Assembly: GCA_034770075.1 (NCBI GenBank)
Contig: JAVJAP010000022.1
Span: 1-64,000 of the forward strand
Reading direction: 5' to 3'
Source: Aralia elata
Taxonomy: Eukaryota > Streptophyta > Magnoliopsida > Apiales > Araliaceae
DNA: 64,000 bases
The position numbers were made by a program, and so were the translations under genes. The notes below the pieces were generated by a model, which worked only from the letters and a program-made list of their open reading frames with translations, was not told the DNA's origin and ran no database searches. Position 1 is the stretch's first letter. Every line of letters starts with the position of its first letter. Shown here piece after piece: positions 43,364 through 54,217 of this stretch.

Positions 43364-46300
43364 TTACTCAAATAACTGCGGGTAATTTGCTCTCATCTTC
43401 TCTTCGAGTTCCCACGTAGCTTCTTCCACCGCGTGATTCCTCCAGAGAACTTTAACGGAATGAATGATTTTATTCCTCAGCTTCTGCTCCTTCCTATCAA
43501 GTATTTGGACAGGAATCTCCTCGTATGATAAGTCTTTTTCGACTTGAATTGGCTCATAGGAAATGACATGCTTGTAGTCTGGCTTATAAGGGCGTAGCAC
43601 TGATACATGAAACACGTTGTGAATGTGCTCAAGTTCGGGAGGTAATGGTACTTCGTACGCCACTTCGCCTATTCTCCTTAGTACTTCAAAAGGTCCTATG
43701 AACCTAGGGCTTAATTTGCCCTTCTTCCCAAAATGGATCTTCCCTTTCCAGGGAGATACCTTCAAAAATACAGAGCTACCAACTTCAAAGTCTCGCTTCT
43801 GATGATGTAAGTCGGCATACTTCTTCTGACAATCCTGAGTTGTTACTAAACGCTGTCTTATCACCTTAATGATTTCCACGGTTTGCTGTACCAATTCTGG
43901 TCCCAACAATCTCCGTTCACCGACTTCATCCCAACATAACGGCGTTCGACACTTTCTTCCGTACAACGCTTCATACGGGGGCATGCCAATGCTAGCATGA
44001 TAACTGTTGTTGTAAGCGAACTCTACCGGTGGCAAGTGGTCGTCCCAGCTGCCCCCTAAGTCCATCGCGACTGCTCGGAGCATATCTTCCAGGGTCTGAA
44101 TCGTTCGCTCACTCTGACAATCAGTCTGAGGATGATACGCCGTACTCATTCTCAACTGTGTCCCCATTCTTTCCTGTAGACTCCTTCAAAAATTTGACGT
44201 GAAGCGCGGATCTCTGTCAGATACAATAGATACCGGCACTCCATGTCGCGATACGATCTCTTTTACGTAAAGTTTCGCTAAATGCTCCAATTTGTACCTG
44301 TTCTTGATCGGTAGAAAATGGGCAGACTTGGTCAACCGATCTACGATCACCCAGATGGCGTCTAGACCCTTCTGTGTTGTCGGAAGTCCTACCACAAAAT
44401 CCATTATGATGTGCTCCCACTTCCACTCCGGAATCTCCAAAGGTTGCAACAATCCGCTCGGCAGCTGGTGCTCTGCCTTGACCCTCTGACAAGTTAAACA
44501 CCGGCTGACGAATTCTGCAACTTCCCCTTTTAAATGCGGCCACCAATAATGTTGACGAAGATCTTGATACATCTTGGTGCTACCCGGATGTACTAAAAAT
44601 CTCGTATTATGGGCCTCCTGCAATATTTCTTCCCTTGAGTCTGGTACGTAGGGTATCCAGATCCTTCCCTCGAATCTCAGCAACCCTGTGATGTCAACCT
44701 TGTGCTTCAAAGTTCTTCCTTCCGATAGTTGCCTCTTAATGACAATGCATTCTTCATCAAATTCTTGAGCCTCCATTATCTTATCCAGTAGAGTCGGGCC
44801 TACTGTCACGGTGAACAATTTTTCATCTGTCTCCATCGGATACTTAACCTCCAGTTCCAGACGTTCAAAGTCCTTTATCAACTCCTCTTGAACTGTCAGC
44901 TGCATCAATTTCTCCTTGCCTTTTCTGCTTAGGGCATCAGCCACTACATTTGCTTTGCCTGGATGGTACAGAATCTCACAGTCGTAATCCTTGATCAATT
45001 CTAACCATCGGCGCTGCCTCATGTTCAGCTCTTTTTGAGTGAAGATATATTTTAGACTTTTGTGATCTGTATATATCTCGCACTTCTCTCCGTATAGATA
45101 GTGCCTCCAAATCTTCAAGGCGAAAACTACCGCGGCTAACTCCAGGTCATGAGTCGGGTAACCCTTCTCATAGTCCTTCAGCTGACGTGATGCGTATGCC
45201 ACGACCTTGCCGTGCTGCATCAGCACACAACCAAGACCTTTGTGTGACGCATCGCTATATACTACGAAACCCCCAATGTTGTCGGGTAAGGTCAACACCG
45301 GTGCTTGGCTAAGTCTCTTCTTCAGCTCCATAAAACTTTTCTCGTAATTCTCCGACCAAACGAACTTAACTGTTTTTCTGGTGAGATTGGTCAACGGCGA
45401 TGCTATCTTTGAAAAATCCTGTATGAACCTCCGATAGTATCCTGCTAACCCCAAGAAACTCCGGATCTCTGTTGGCGTCTTTGGTTGTTCCCAATTGATA
45501 ACCGCCTCTACCTTTGTTGGGTCCACCGAAACACCATTTTTGTCGATGACGTGACCCAGGAATTGCACCCTCTGCAACCAAAACTCACACTTAGAGAACT
45601 TGGCATACAACTTCTCCCTCCTGAGAGCTTCCAATACAATTTTTAAATGTTCGGCATGCTCCTCCTCTATTTCTGAATACACCAAGATGTCATCAATGAA
45701 TACAACTACGAACTTGTCCAAGTACTGCTTGAACACTCTGTTCATCATATCCATAAATGCTGCTGGTGCATTCGTTAATCCAAATGACATTACCAGAAAC
45801 TCGAAGTGCCCGTAACGAGTCCTGAATGTCGTCTTCGGGATATCTTCCTGCCTAACCTTCAGCTGATGATAGCCTGTTCTTAAGTCGATTTTTGAAAAGT
45901 ATGTCGATTCCTTAAGTTGATCAAATAAATCGTCAATCCTAGGAAGCGAATACCTAATCTTAATCGTAACTTTGTTCAACTCCCGATAGTTGATACAAAG
46001 CCTCATAGAACCATCTTTCTTCTTTACAAACAGAACTGGCGCTACCCACGGGGACACGCTTGGTCGGATATAACCTTTAGCTAACAGTTCCTGCAGTTGC
46101 ACCATCAACTCTTTCATTTCTACAGGTGCCATTCGATACGGCGGCTTCAATATGGGTGCGGTTCCCGGTGCCAAATCGATAACGAACTCGGTTTCCCTGT
46201 CCGGCAGTAGTCTCGGAAGCTCATCTGGGAAGACATCGGCGAAATCCCTCACGATTGGTATTTGACTCATCTCATCCCTGACCTGACGAGTATCAACCAC

Positions 46301-46786
46301 ATGGGCCAAATAACATACGCAACCTTTCTTAAGCAATTTCTTGGTTTGCATCATAGTAAGACAACAAGATTGTCTTGGTGATTTATTACCATAGAATACC
46401 ACCTTTGACTTGTTAGGAGTATTCAGGTGTACACATTTCTTCTTACAGTCAATAACTGCTCCGTGAATTGATAGCCAATCCATTCCCAGGATTACATCAA
46501 ACTCTCCCAGCCGAATTGGTATCAAATCTACATTGAGCTTAAATCCTCGCAATTCAGCACAACAATTCCTATGAATGTATTCTACGGGGATAATTTCCTT
46601 GTTTGCTACTTCTACGTTCATAGGGTGTTCTAACTTTTCGTGAGGTAAATTTAACTGACTAGCAAATTCTTCGGAAACAAAAGAGCAGGTAGCACCCGAA
46701 TCGAATAACACGTATGCATTTATATCATTGATTGGGATGATACCTGACACCACTTCCTTGGATTCCATTGCATCCTGAACGGTCAT
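43364..46786 (-). pseudogene. pol: Element C pol: protease, RT, RNase H, integrase, chromodomain
   Basis: One continuous frame with a single nonsense codon (TGA at 44188-44186) where the family has Trp. Protease: YVLFDSGATCSFVSEEF. RT: LCINYRELNKVT, KIDLRTGYHQLKV and the catalytic FIDDILVYSE (about 45700-45685). RNase H: YSDASHKGLG, DLELAAVVFALKIWRHYL, IYTDHKSLKY. Integrase: an H-H-C-C zinc region (HPGSTKMYQDL, CLTCQRVK), DFVVGLPTT, VSDRDPRF and STAYHPQTDCQSERT (Cys where Gly is usual). C-terminus: a chromodomain-like tail (RNKIIHSVKVLWRNHAVEEA, TWELEEKM), which in chromoviruses directs integration to heterochromatin. Length fits a Tekay pol. Dead, but only recently by the look of it. Confidence 0.93.
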
Positions 46787-47898
46787 GTTGAACGTGTGTG
46801 CCGTTGGCCTGTTAGCTTGACTGGTTGGTGCCTTATAGCTCTGCCGGTTGTTATTCCCGCTGTTGTTGTTGCTCCGGTCGCCATTCCCGACGTCGCCCTT
46901 CCTCTTCGGACAGTCCTTAATCTGGTGGTCGGGTGATCCACAAGAGAAGCATCCTCATTTCTGTCTGTTAGGGCACTGAGGAGCCATGTGCCCCGGTTGT
47001 CCACAACGGTAACAGACACTCTTCCCCTTCATACACTCCCCCGAGTGATTCTTCCCGCAGTTGCTGCACCTTCCACCCTTCTTAGCCTCTCCTCCAGATT
47101 GCTCCCGGACGATTAGCTTTCATTCCATTTGCGCTTAGTGGGGTTGCTGCCTCCGCTGCTCCCCGCCTTGGCTACTTCCTAACTCTTCTTCCTGTCCTGA
47201 TTGAATCGTGCCACTGCTTCATTGCCTCCTTCCGCAATGATAGCTCTTTCCAGCAGTTTCGAGAAATTCTTAATTTTCAGTATCGCTACTGACTTCTGAA
47301 CCCATGGTTTCAGTCCCAACTCAAACCTTCTTACCTTCCTGGCCTCGGTGTCCACCTGGTTTGGGGTAAATCGGGCCAACTCATTGAATTTTGCCGCGTA
47401 CTCTGCGACAGTCATATTCTCCTGTTTCAGTTCCAGGAACTTCACTTCCATGTCCTGCTGTGTATTCTCCGGAAAGTAATTTTCGAAGAATAACTCTTTG
47501 AATCTTTCCCAAGAGATGACTCCCTCACCTGCTCGTCCCTTATTGGCCTTCCACCAATAGTTAGCTTCGCCCTTCAGCATGAACGTGGCAAATCCTGTTT
47601 TTTGTTCCTCGGCCACCCGTGCGACCTCGAAGACCTTCTCTATTTCTTCGACCCAGGTCTGTGCTTCGATTGGGTTAAGAGTTCCCTTGAACTCGGGTGG
47701 TCCAACCAGCTTGAAATCCTTAAAATTTGCCAAATGATGTGCTGGCTCGGGGGCTGCTTGGGTCCCTACATGTGGCGGTCTTCATTGCATGGCTTTCGCC
47801 AGCATTTCTGCGAACACCCTCATTGGATTGGGGTGGTCCCCCACCTCACTTTCTGACTCTTCGACCTGCTGGTTACGCGGTCGTCTTCTCGGCGGCAT
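46787..47898 (-). pseudogene. gag: Element C gag: capsid and three zinc knuckles, broken
   Basis: Start at ATG 47898 (MPPRRRPRNQQ). A TGA replaces codon 39 (47784-47782). The capsid core is open at 47733-47179: PPEFKGTLNPIEAQTWVEEI, KGEANYWWKA, FKELFFENYFP, MTVAEYAAKFNELARF. The frame is then lost; zinc knuckles follow in the pol frame: CSNCGKNHSGEC, CYRCGQPGHMAPQC and, after a TGA at 46957, CFSCGSPDHQIKDC. At least one frameshift lies between 47181 and 47068. Capsid assembly and RNA binding would have been its role. Confidence 0.85.
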
Positions 47899-48315
47899 GG
47901 TCTGATGAAGGAAAACTGCTGACTTTTACCTATAGTTTTATGTTTTACACAGTAGGGTATTGAAATCAGCAATCAAGAATAGAAACATCTATCAAACACA
48001 CTTGATTTAAATAAAACAACCGCATTTATATTTATATACCACTATTTAAGTACAACTGAACTCAACCTGTGGCATACTTCTATAAATATGCCCTGGCATG
48101 TCCTATTAAACATTAAACATCCCCTAAGACAAAAGTGGGGAAATGATAACCTTCTACCCCTCTATCAAACAAAAGTTGGGGTTTAACTGCTACCCCAAGC
48201 ATGCTACAATTACGGGGTTTACAACACACATATGTCCCTAGTATAACAAAAAAGTGGGACCTATTGTACCTATAAACATGACAAAACAAGACAAGGCATC
48301 CATCCTAACACGTCA
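47899..48315 (-). other. Spacer between C upstream ORF and gag
   Basis: About 420 bp with no convincing frame. It contains A/T-rich tracts and short repeats of AAAGTGGG and AAAGTTGGG. Nothing else seen. Confidence 0.5.
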
Positions 48316-48747
48316 CTACATGTCGTGACGAATCCGCGCCGGCTGACCTGAAGAAAATGCTCCACCCGTGACTCGGCGACGAACCGAGCGACTAGACTCT
48401 CCCATCTCGGTCCGAGGCCTCCTATAGGCTGCATCCAAAGCAAATCCCAAGGTCTCTATCCTCACAGCTCCTGCCTCTAACCTGTTCTCCAACTGATCAA
48501 CTCTCCTTGCTTCTCTAACCCAAGCATCTCTAACCCGAATCCTCTCAGCAACCTCAAGCCCAAACTTGAACTTCATGGCCTCCTGCTTGGCCTTCAGATG
48601 GGCGATCTCCATATCCTTCTGTTCTAGTCTCTCTCTCAGCTCAGCATTCTTGGCCACCATCTGATGTAGCAGTGGTCCAATCTGCTGCGCTGAGGTCTCA
48701 TAACCCTGCAGCTGTACCTTCACCACCCCCACCTCATGCTCCAGCTG
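48316..48747 (-). CDS. Element C extra ORF upstream of gag, C-terminal part
   Basis: 143 codons plus stop, continuing in frame the reading of 54610-54218 across the nested element D. Rich in Glu, Lys, Arg and Ala with heptad-like spacing (KNAELRERLEQKDMEIAHLK, REARRVDQLENRLEAGA), so probably a coiled coil. Ends in a basic tail (SSRSVRRRVTGGAF). Not gag, pol or a recognised domain. Extra ORFs before gag are known in Ogre/Tat elements; for a chromodomain element I do not recall one. Role unknown. Confidence 0.65.
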   Translation of the reverse strand, partial: QLEHEVGVVKVQLQGYETSAQQIGPLLHQMVAKNAELRERLEQKDMEIAHLKAKQEAMKFKFGLEVAERIRVRDAWVREARRVDQLENRLEAGAVRIETLGFALDAAYRRPRTEMGESSRSVRRRVTGGAFSSGQPARIRHDM

Positions 48748-49117
48748 ATAAGTGATAAATGGGTTTAATACTTACGAATCTGGTATTCTTTATCTTGAAA
48801 TATTGTTTATACTTGAGTGTTTTTATGTTACTTTTGATATATTTATATTTATTGTGTAGGAAAGGCTAAGGAGGGGCAAAAATAGATAATTGGAATCGAA
48901 AAGAGATCAAAGGTTGAAGTTTTCATGTTGAATTTGCATAGCATCCACTTAGAGCCCAATTTCGACCTTGATCCAGCCCGAATCTCTCAATTCTTAAAGA
49001 ATCAAAGTTGTAGATCTCGTCGAGAGCTTCGTTTTGATAGGTCGCACATCCCGTAACTCTTCTCGGATCAAAAGTTATGACTGTTTTACCAAGAGACGTC
49101 GCAGCAGAAAAATGACC

Positions 49118-49235
49118 AGCGCGGGGCGCGCCAATTTTGGCCTATAACCGGCGCGGGCCGCGCCATACTGGGCTGAAAATCTGCATACGTAGCGCGGGGC
49201 ACGCTAGTTTACAAAGGAAGGTGGCGCGGGGCACG
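49118..49235 (+). promoter_or_regulatory. Near-palindrome cluster in D LTR
   Basis: AGCGCGGGGCGCGCC (49118), CGGCGCGGGCCGCGCC (about 49148), TAGCGCGGGGCACGCTA (about 49187) and TGGCGCGGGGCACGCT (about 49220). Same position relative to the TATA box (100-220 bp upstream) as in the other LTRs. Duplicated in the 3' LTR near 53060-53180. Confidence 0.7.
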
Positions 49236-49335
49236 CTGATCTGACGAATTTGATGCTGATTTGGTTTCTATAATGCAGAAGTTGACTTAGAAAAGGATTT
49301 TAACTTACCTTATGTACTAGGGTTTCCATTAGGGC

Positions 49336-49343
49336 TATAAATA
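49336..49343 (+). promoter_or_regulatory. TATA box, D 5' LTR
   Basis: GGGCTATAAATACTTG; LTR promoter. Confidence 0.65.
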
Positions 49344-50280
49344 CTTGATTATAACTTGAATTTAAGAGACTTTTTTGGACGACAAGACTTGATTATCTAA
49401 TATGGAGGCTTGAAGATTGGATTGGGGAGCAAGAGAAGTCAGACATTGAAGACTAAGGAGATTAAAGATACTCACAAGAGTTTTTCTTCTTCTCTTTATT
49501 TCCTTTATCTGTAACTTTGAATGTTCTTATTATTCGAGATGATGGTTTTTATTAGGATCATGAACTAAACTATTAATTAGGAATTCAATGAAACCTTTTG
49601 TGATGCTTTAACTTATTTATCTATATTTTCACTTATTAATTCTAATTGAGTTGTTTGTCATATCTTGTGCTTATTTATTAATTGTCTAGCTAGCATTTAA
49701 TCTGATATCTTAGATGGAATTGAAAGAGGAAATCTATGATTAGATCTGGATGTGATAACGCATGAATTTGTTGATTCTTGATAAGGATAACATAATAGTG
49801 TATGAGACGAAAGTACTTATATGCCATGTGTAACTTTGTTAGGAGTTTGTGCTTAATGAATCTATTTTAAGTGTCTTGCATGAAAATAGCAATATAACTG
49901 GAATAGGTCTTTTTGTTAATCATTGAAATATGTTAATAAATTGATAGGCAATCCTAGTTAACAATTCATTGAATTAATAAAGTGAAAATTGGATAAGGCG
50001 ATTATTGCAACGCAATTGGGGAAGTTGTATTCCTATACTTTAATACATCTGGTAATTAATTCTTGTTAGTTTAGTTTAATTTTAGTTTTAAATTAATCTA
50101 TTCTCAAAAACAACATTGGTGACCGTTTAAATTAAATTGAATTGGTAGTATTATTGATAATTAGAATAATTGTTAGTGACTGTTCCCTGTGGGTTCGACA
50201 TCCTTCTTACTTCTTTATTACTTGATTGACCGTGTATACTTGCACGTAATTGTCATTATATAAATCGGACAACAAGTTTT

Positions 50281-50298
50281 TGGCGCCGTTGCCGGGGA
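50281..50298 (+). other. Primer-binding site, tRNA-Asp (D)
   Basis: TGGCGCCGTTGCCGGGGA, identical to that of E, 6 bp after the LTR. Confidence 0.92.
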
Positions 50299-50406
50299 AC
50301 AGTTCTAATAATAATTTTTATTATTAGTTTTTATCAATTTAGTTTATTTAAACATTTTTCCTTTTTGTTTTAATTCTTTTTTTTCTTCGTCTTTGCGAGG
50401 TACATC

Positions 50407-51351
50407 ATGGCTCATTATAATTATCAATGGCCTTACACGAGCATGACTCAGCCAAACGCGACAGGGATATACGAATTCGATGAGTTGTCGGCACAGATGG
50501 ATACACTTTCGGTGAGTTGTGATTATTGTGCTGGACCCCATCCGAGTCATCAATGCGCCATCAGTTTCGAGTCAATTCAGTATGGTGGCAACTTCGGTGA
50601 CTACTCCAACAATTATGCCTATCCCAACAACTATCAACAGGATTGGGAATATCATTCGAATTTTTCTGGCCAACAACCACACCCACAACAAGAAAAGAAA
50701 TCAGATTTAGAGGAGCTTCTGATTAAGTACATAAAAGAGAATGAGACGTGGAAAAACAATCATGAAGTGACTCTTAGAAATATAGAGAATCAATTGGGGC
50801 AGTTGGTAAATGTCGTTAACAATCGCCCTCAACATGAATTGCCAAGTAACATGGTTTCTAAAATTGATGGAGCACGCGTGCCAATAGTCATAGATGCTGA
50901 TATGGAGGAGACAAGTGGGGATCAAGAAAATACAGCCGAGGAAGATCTAGCTTTGAGTTCCAACGCAGATGAGCCAATTTTGATAGTGCCTCATGTGCCT
51001 TCTCCATTAAAGCTCAAGGATCCGAGTAGCTTTGCAATCCCATGCCAAGTTGGTAGTCATGTCATCGACAAAGCTCTATGTGACATGCGAGCTAGTATAT
51101 CTTTTGAGCCATGGTGGGATAAGAAGATGGATGAAGATCCAGTTGTATTCAAGAAGCTTCAATTCAATATTCCAATCACATACACAACGGAGCAAACGCC
51201 TAGCTATTTACAACTCATAAAGGAGTTTTTATCCAAGAGTAACCAGCTAGGTGAACTTGAAAAAATGACCCCTACTCAAGAGAAGCCCTCAAAAGTTACA
51301 TTACTACTGATGGATGGAGGGTTCCTCAATTTTCGAAGGGGAATTGGATAG
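50407..51351 (+). CDS. Element D rearranged gag/protease-like protein (314 aa)
   Basis: Open and undamaged. It begins where Athila gag has its NNYQWP motif, so the capsid domain is absent. A C-x2-C-x3-H-x4-C knuckle (CDYCAGPHPSHQC, residues about 38-50), then DLEELLIKYI and LRNIENQLGQLVNVVNNRPQ as in E gag. From about residue 197 comes protease-start sequence (LKLKDPSSFAIPC) with a decayed active site, LCDMRASIS instead of LCDLGASIN. After it stands the gag C-terminal segment (FKKLQFNIPI, TPSYLQLIKEFLSKSNQLGE), which in E precedes protease. The order is therefore inverted relative to E. Perhaps an RNA-binding packaging protein. Confidence 0.75.
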   Translation: MAHYNYQWPYTSMTQPNATGIYEFDELSAQMDTLSVSCDYCAGPHPSHQCAISFESIQYGGNFGDYSNNYAYPNNYQQDWEYHSNFSGQQPHPQQEKKSDLEELLIKYIKENETWKNNHEVTLRNIENQLGQLVNVVNNRPQHELPSNMVSKIDGARVPIVIDADMEETSGDQENTAEEDLALSSNADEPILIVPHVPSPLKLKDPSSFAIPCQVGSHVIDKALCDMRASISFEPWWDKKMDEDPVVFKKLQFNIPITYTTEQTPSYLQLIKEFLSKSNQLGELEKMTPTQEKPSKVTLLLMDGGFLNFRRGIG

Positions 51352-52092
51352 TAGATGGTGAAGTCGGGCTGACGACTATAAACCAAGCGCTTATTGGGAG
51401 GCAACCCAAGTTTAATTTTTAGTTTTAGTTTTTTATTTTATTAAGTTTCATAATAGTTAATAAATTTGCATTTATTAGGATTTAATAAACTTGCTTTCAT
51501 GATGTTTACAGGTTATTCAAGTCCAAGTCAAGTGTAGTGCCGTATTCATTTCAATGTGCCTAGCCTATTCTTCAGACTTAGCAGACAAGGAGGAAGATTG
51601 CTATATTTTTCAGGGAAGTCCTCTGCTTTACTTTTTCCTATTTTAGCCATTGAGGACAATGTCTAGTTTAAGTTTGGGGGTGTCGTCTTATTTTATTTTA
51701 TTTGTTTTAGTTTATTAGGTTTGCATGTTAGATAGTATGTTTTTAGGATAGATGAACAATGGATTGATTGTAATTGAGATGGCCGATGATAAAAGGAAAA
51801 AATGAGTTTAATGTCTAACTCTTGTGAAATTAAGAAACATGCTTAGTTTAAACCTTAACTTATGAGTCGGTATTACATTGTTTGTGATCTTGTTGCACTT
51901 ATATTCACATATCCATTTTTAAAAAAAATTTGGTTAAATACTTGTGGGAGATATCATTGAAATTCTAGAAATCTTATCTGACCATCATTCAAAGCGTAAT
52001 TTAGGCATTAATATAAGTTTGGGGGAAATCTTGTGGTGTTTTTGAAATTTTGAACCTTCCCGAGGAAAAAAAAATGGATCATGTGGTGGGTT

Positions 52093-52235
52093 GAGATGGA
52101 GCGTAAAACGCACTCATCCATAAACACATGCACGAGATGGAGCGTAAAACGCACTCGTGGGAGAGAAAGCGAGATGGAGCGTAAAACGCACTCGTTCAAA
52201 AGAGAGTGAGATGGAGCATAAAATGCACTCACTAA
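52093..52235 (+). repeat. Four spaced hairpin repeats in D 3' UTR
   Basis: GAGATGGAGCGTAAAACGCA-type units start at 52093, 52134, 52171 and 52208. Each holds GAGCGT and ACGCACTC, able to pair around an AAA loop with a one-base bulge. Linkers vary; the fourth copy is diverged (GCATAAAATGC) but keeps pairing. Confidence 0.8.
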
Positions 52236-52678
52236 AAAGAAGAAAAAAATATTGTGTTTGAAATACTTGGGAAGGGTTCATGTGTGCTTAAATGTTAAAA
52301 TATCCTTTTTGATCCTCTAAAATTATGTTTTGCCTTCATTAGTGGAGTTTGATGTGAAAAATAAGTTTATAGAGTTGATTTGAATTACTTTATGAGCATT
52401 TGATTTCATGATCTTATGTGAATTATGACTAGTTGAATATTTGGATATACACACACACACTTTAAGGGTCACGAATAGATGTGGAACTGATAAATAGGTT
52501 GAAATTTTAAGCTTTGCATGTTTTTAAAAAAATTTGTGAGTTATTGTTTAAATTTTTTGAGGCCATTGTTCAACTTCGTATTGATTCATTGTTTGAGTAG
52601 TTAATTGTTAGAGTCATAGTTTTATAGTTTTTTTTTTAGTTTTGTTCTTAGTGTTTTGCTTGAGGACAAGCAAAGGTT

Positions 52679-52694
52679 CAAGTTTGGGGGTATT
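52679..52694 (+). other. Polypurine tract of D
   Basis: AAGTTTGGGGGTATT directly before the 3' LTR, the usual Athila form. Confidence 0.75.
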
Positions 52695-54217
52695 TGATAA
52701 ATGGGTTTAATACTTACGAATCTGGTATTCTTTATCTTGAAATATTGTTTATACTTGAGTGTTTTTATGTTACTTTTGATATATTTATATTTATTGTGTA
52801 GGAAAGGCTAAGGAGGGGGCAAAAATAGATAATTGGAATCGAAAAGAGATCAAAGGTTGAAGTTTTCATGTTGAATTTGCATAGCATCCACTTAGAGCCC
52901 AATTTCGACCTTGATCCAGCCCGAATCTCTCAATTCTTAAAGAATCAAAGTTGTAGATCTCGTCGAGAGCTTCGTTTTGATAGGTCGCACATCCCGTAAC
53001 TCTTCTCGGATCAAAAGTTATGACTGTTTTACCAAGGGACGTCGCAGCAGAAAAATGACCAGCGCGGGGCGCGCCAATTTTGGCCTATAACCGGCGCGGG
53101 CCGCGCCATACTGGGCTGAAAATCTGCATACGTAGCGCGGGGCACGCTAGTTTACAAAGAAAGGTGGCGCGGGGCACGCTGATCTGACGAATTTGATGCT
53201 GATTTGGTTTCTATAATGCAGAAGTTGACTTAGAAAAGGATTTTAACTTACCTTATGTACTAGGGTTTCCATTAGGGCTATAAATACTTGATTATAACTT
53301 GAATTTAAGAGACTTTTTTGGACGACAAGACTTGATTATCTAATATGGAGGCTTGAAGATTGGATTGGGGAGCAAGAGAAGTCAGACATTGAAGACTAAG
53401 GAGATTAAAGATACTCACAAGAGTTTTTCTTCTTCTCTTTATTTCCTTTATCTGTAACTTTGAATGTTCTTATTATTCGAGATGATGGTTTTTATTAGGA
53501 TCATGAACTAAACTATTAATTAGGAATTCAATGAAACCTTTTGTGATGCTTTAACTTATTTATCTATATTTTCACTTATTAATTCTAATTGAGTTGTTTG
53601 TCATATCTTGTGCTTATTTATTAATTGTCTAGCTAGCATTTAATCTGATATCTTAGATGGAATTGAAAGAGGAAATCTATGATTAGATCTGGATGTGATA
53701 ACGCATGAATTTGTTGATTCTTGATAAGGATAACATAATAGTGTATGAGACGAAAGTACTTATATGCCATGTGTAACTTTGTTAGGAGTTTGTGCTTAAT
53801 GAATCTATTTTAAGTGTCTTGCATGAAAATAGCAATATAACTGGAATAGGTCTTTTTGTTAATCATTGAAATATGTTAATAAATTGATAGGCAATCCTAG
53901 TTAACAATTCATTGAATTAATAAAGTGAAAATTGGATAAGGCGATTATTGCAACGCAATTGGGGAAGTTGTATTCCTATACTTTAATACATCTGGTAATT
54001 AATTCTTGTTAGTTTAGTTTAATTTTAGTTTTAAATTAATCTATTCTCAAAAACAACATTGGTGACCGTTTAAATTAAATTGAATTGGTAGTATTATTGA
54101 TAATTAGAATAATTGTTAGTGACTGTTCCCTGTGGGTTCGACATCCTTCTTACTTCTTTATTACTTGATTGACCGTGTATACTTGCACGTAATTGTCATT
54201 ATATAAATCGGACAACA
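52695..54217 (+). repeat. Element D 3' LTR
   Basis: 1523 bp, nearly identical to the 5' LTR. The frame 54161-54223 read on the minus strand belongs to the LTR and not to the C ORF. Confidence 0.95.

Larger units (their letters stand above)
48753..50274 (+). repeat. Element D 5' LTR
   Basis: TGATAAATGGG to CGGACAACA. TATA box TATAAATA at 49336-49343. Four GC-rich near-palindromes at 49118-49235. U5 end shared in outline with E. Confidence 0.95.
51352..52694 (+). other. Element D long 3' untranslated region
   Basis: No gene. Contains Athila-type phrases ACCAAGCGCTTATTGGGAGG (51388) and AAGTTTGGGGGTGTCG (51669), four hairpin-forming repeats (52093-52235), an AC microsatellite near 52451 and the polypurine tract at its end. 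Confidence 0.7.
48753..54217 (+). mobile_element. Element D: young non-autonomous Athila-like element
   Basis: LTRs 48753-50274 (1522 bp) and 52695-54217 (1523 bp); ATAAG at 48748-48752 and 54218-54222. By eye the LTRs differ at three places: one extra G near 52816, and single substitutions near 49085/53037 and 49220/53159. PBS for tRNA-Asp. The 2.4-kb internal region codes for one 314-codon protein and no RT or integrase. It inserted into C's upstream ORF in the opposite orientation to C. Confidence 0.95.
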
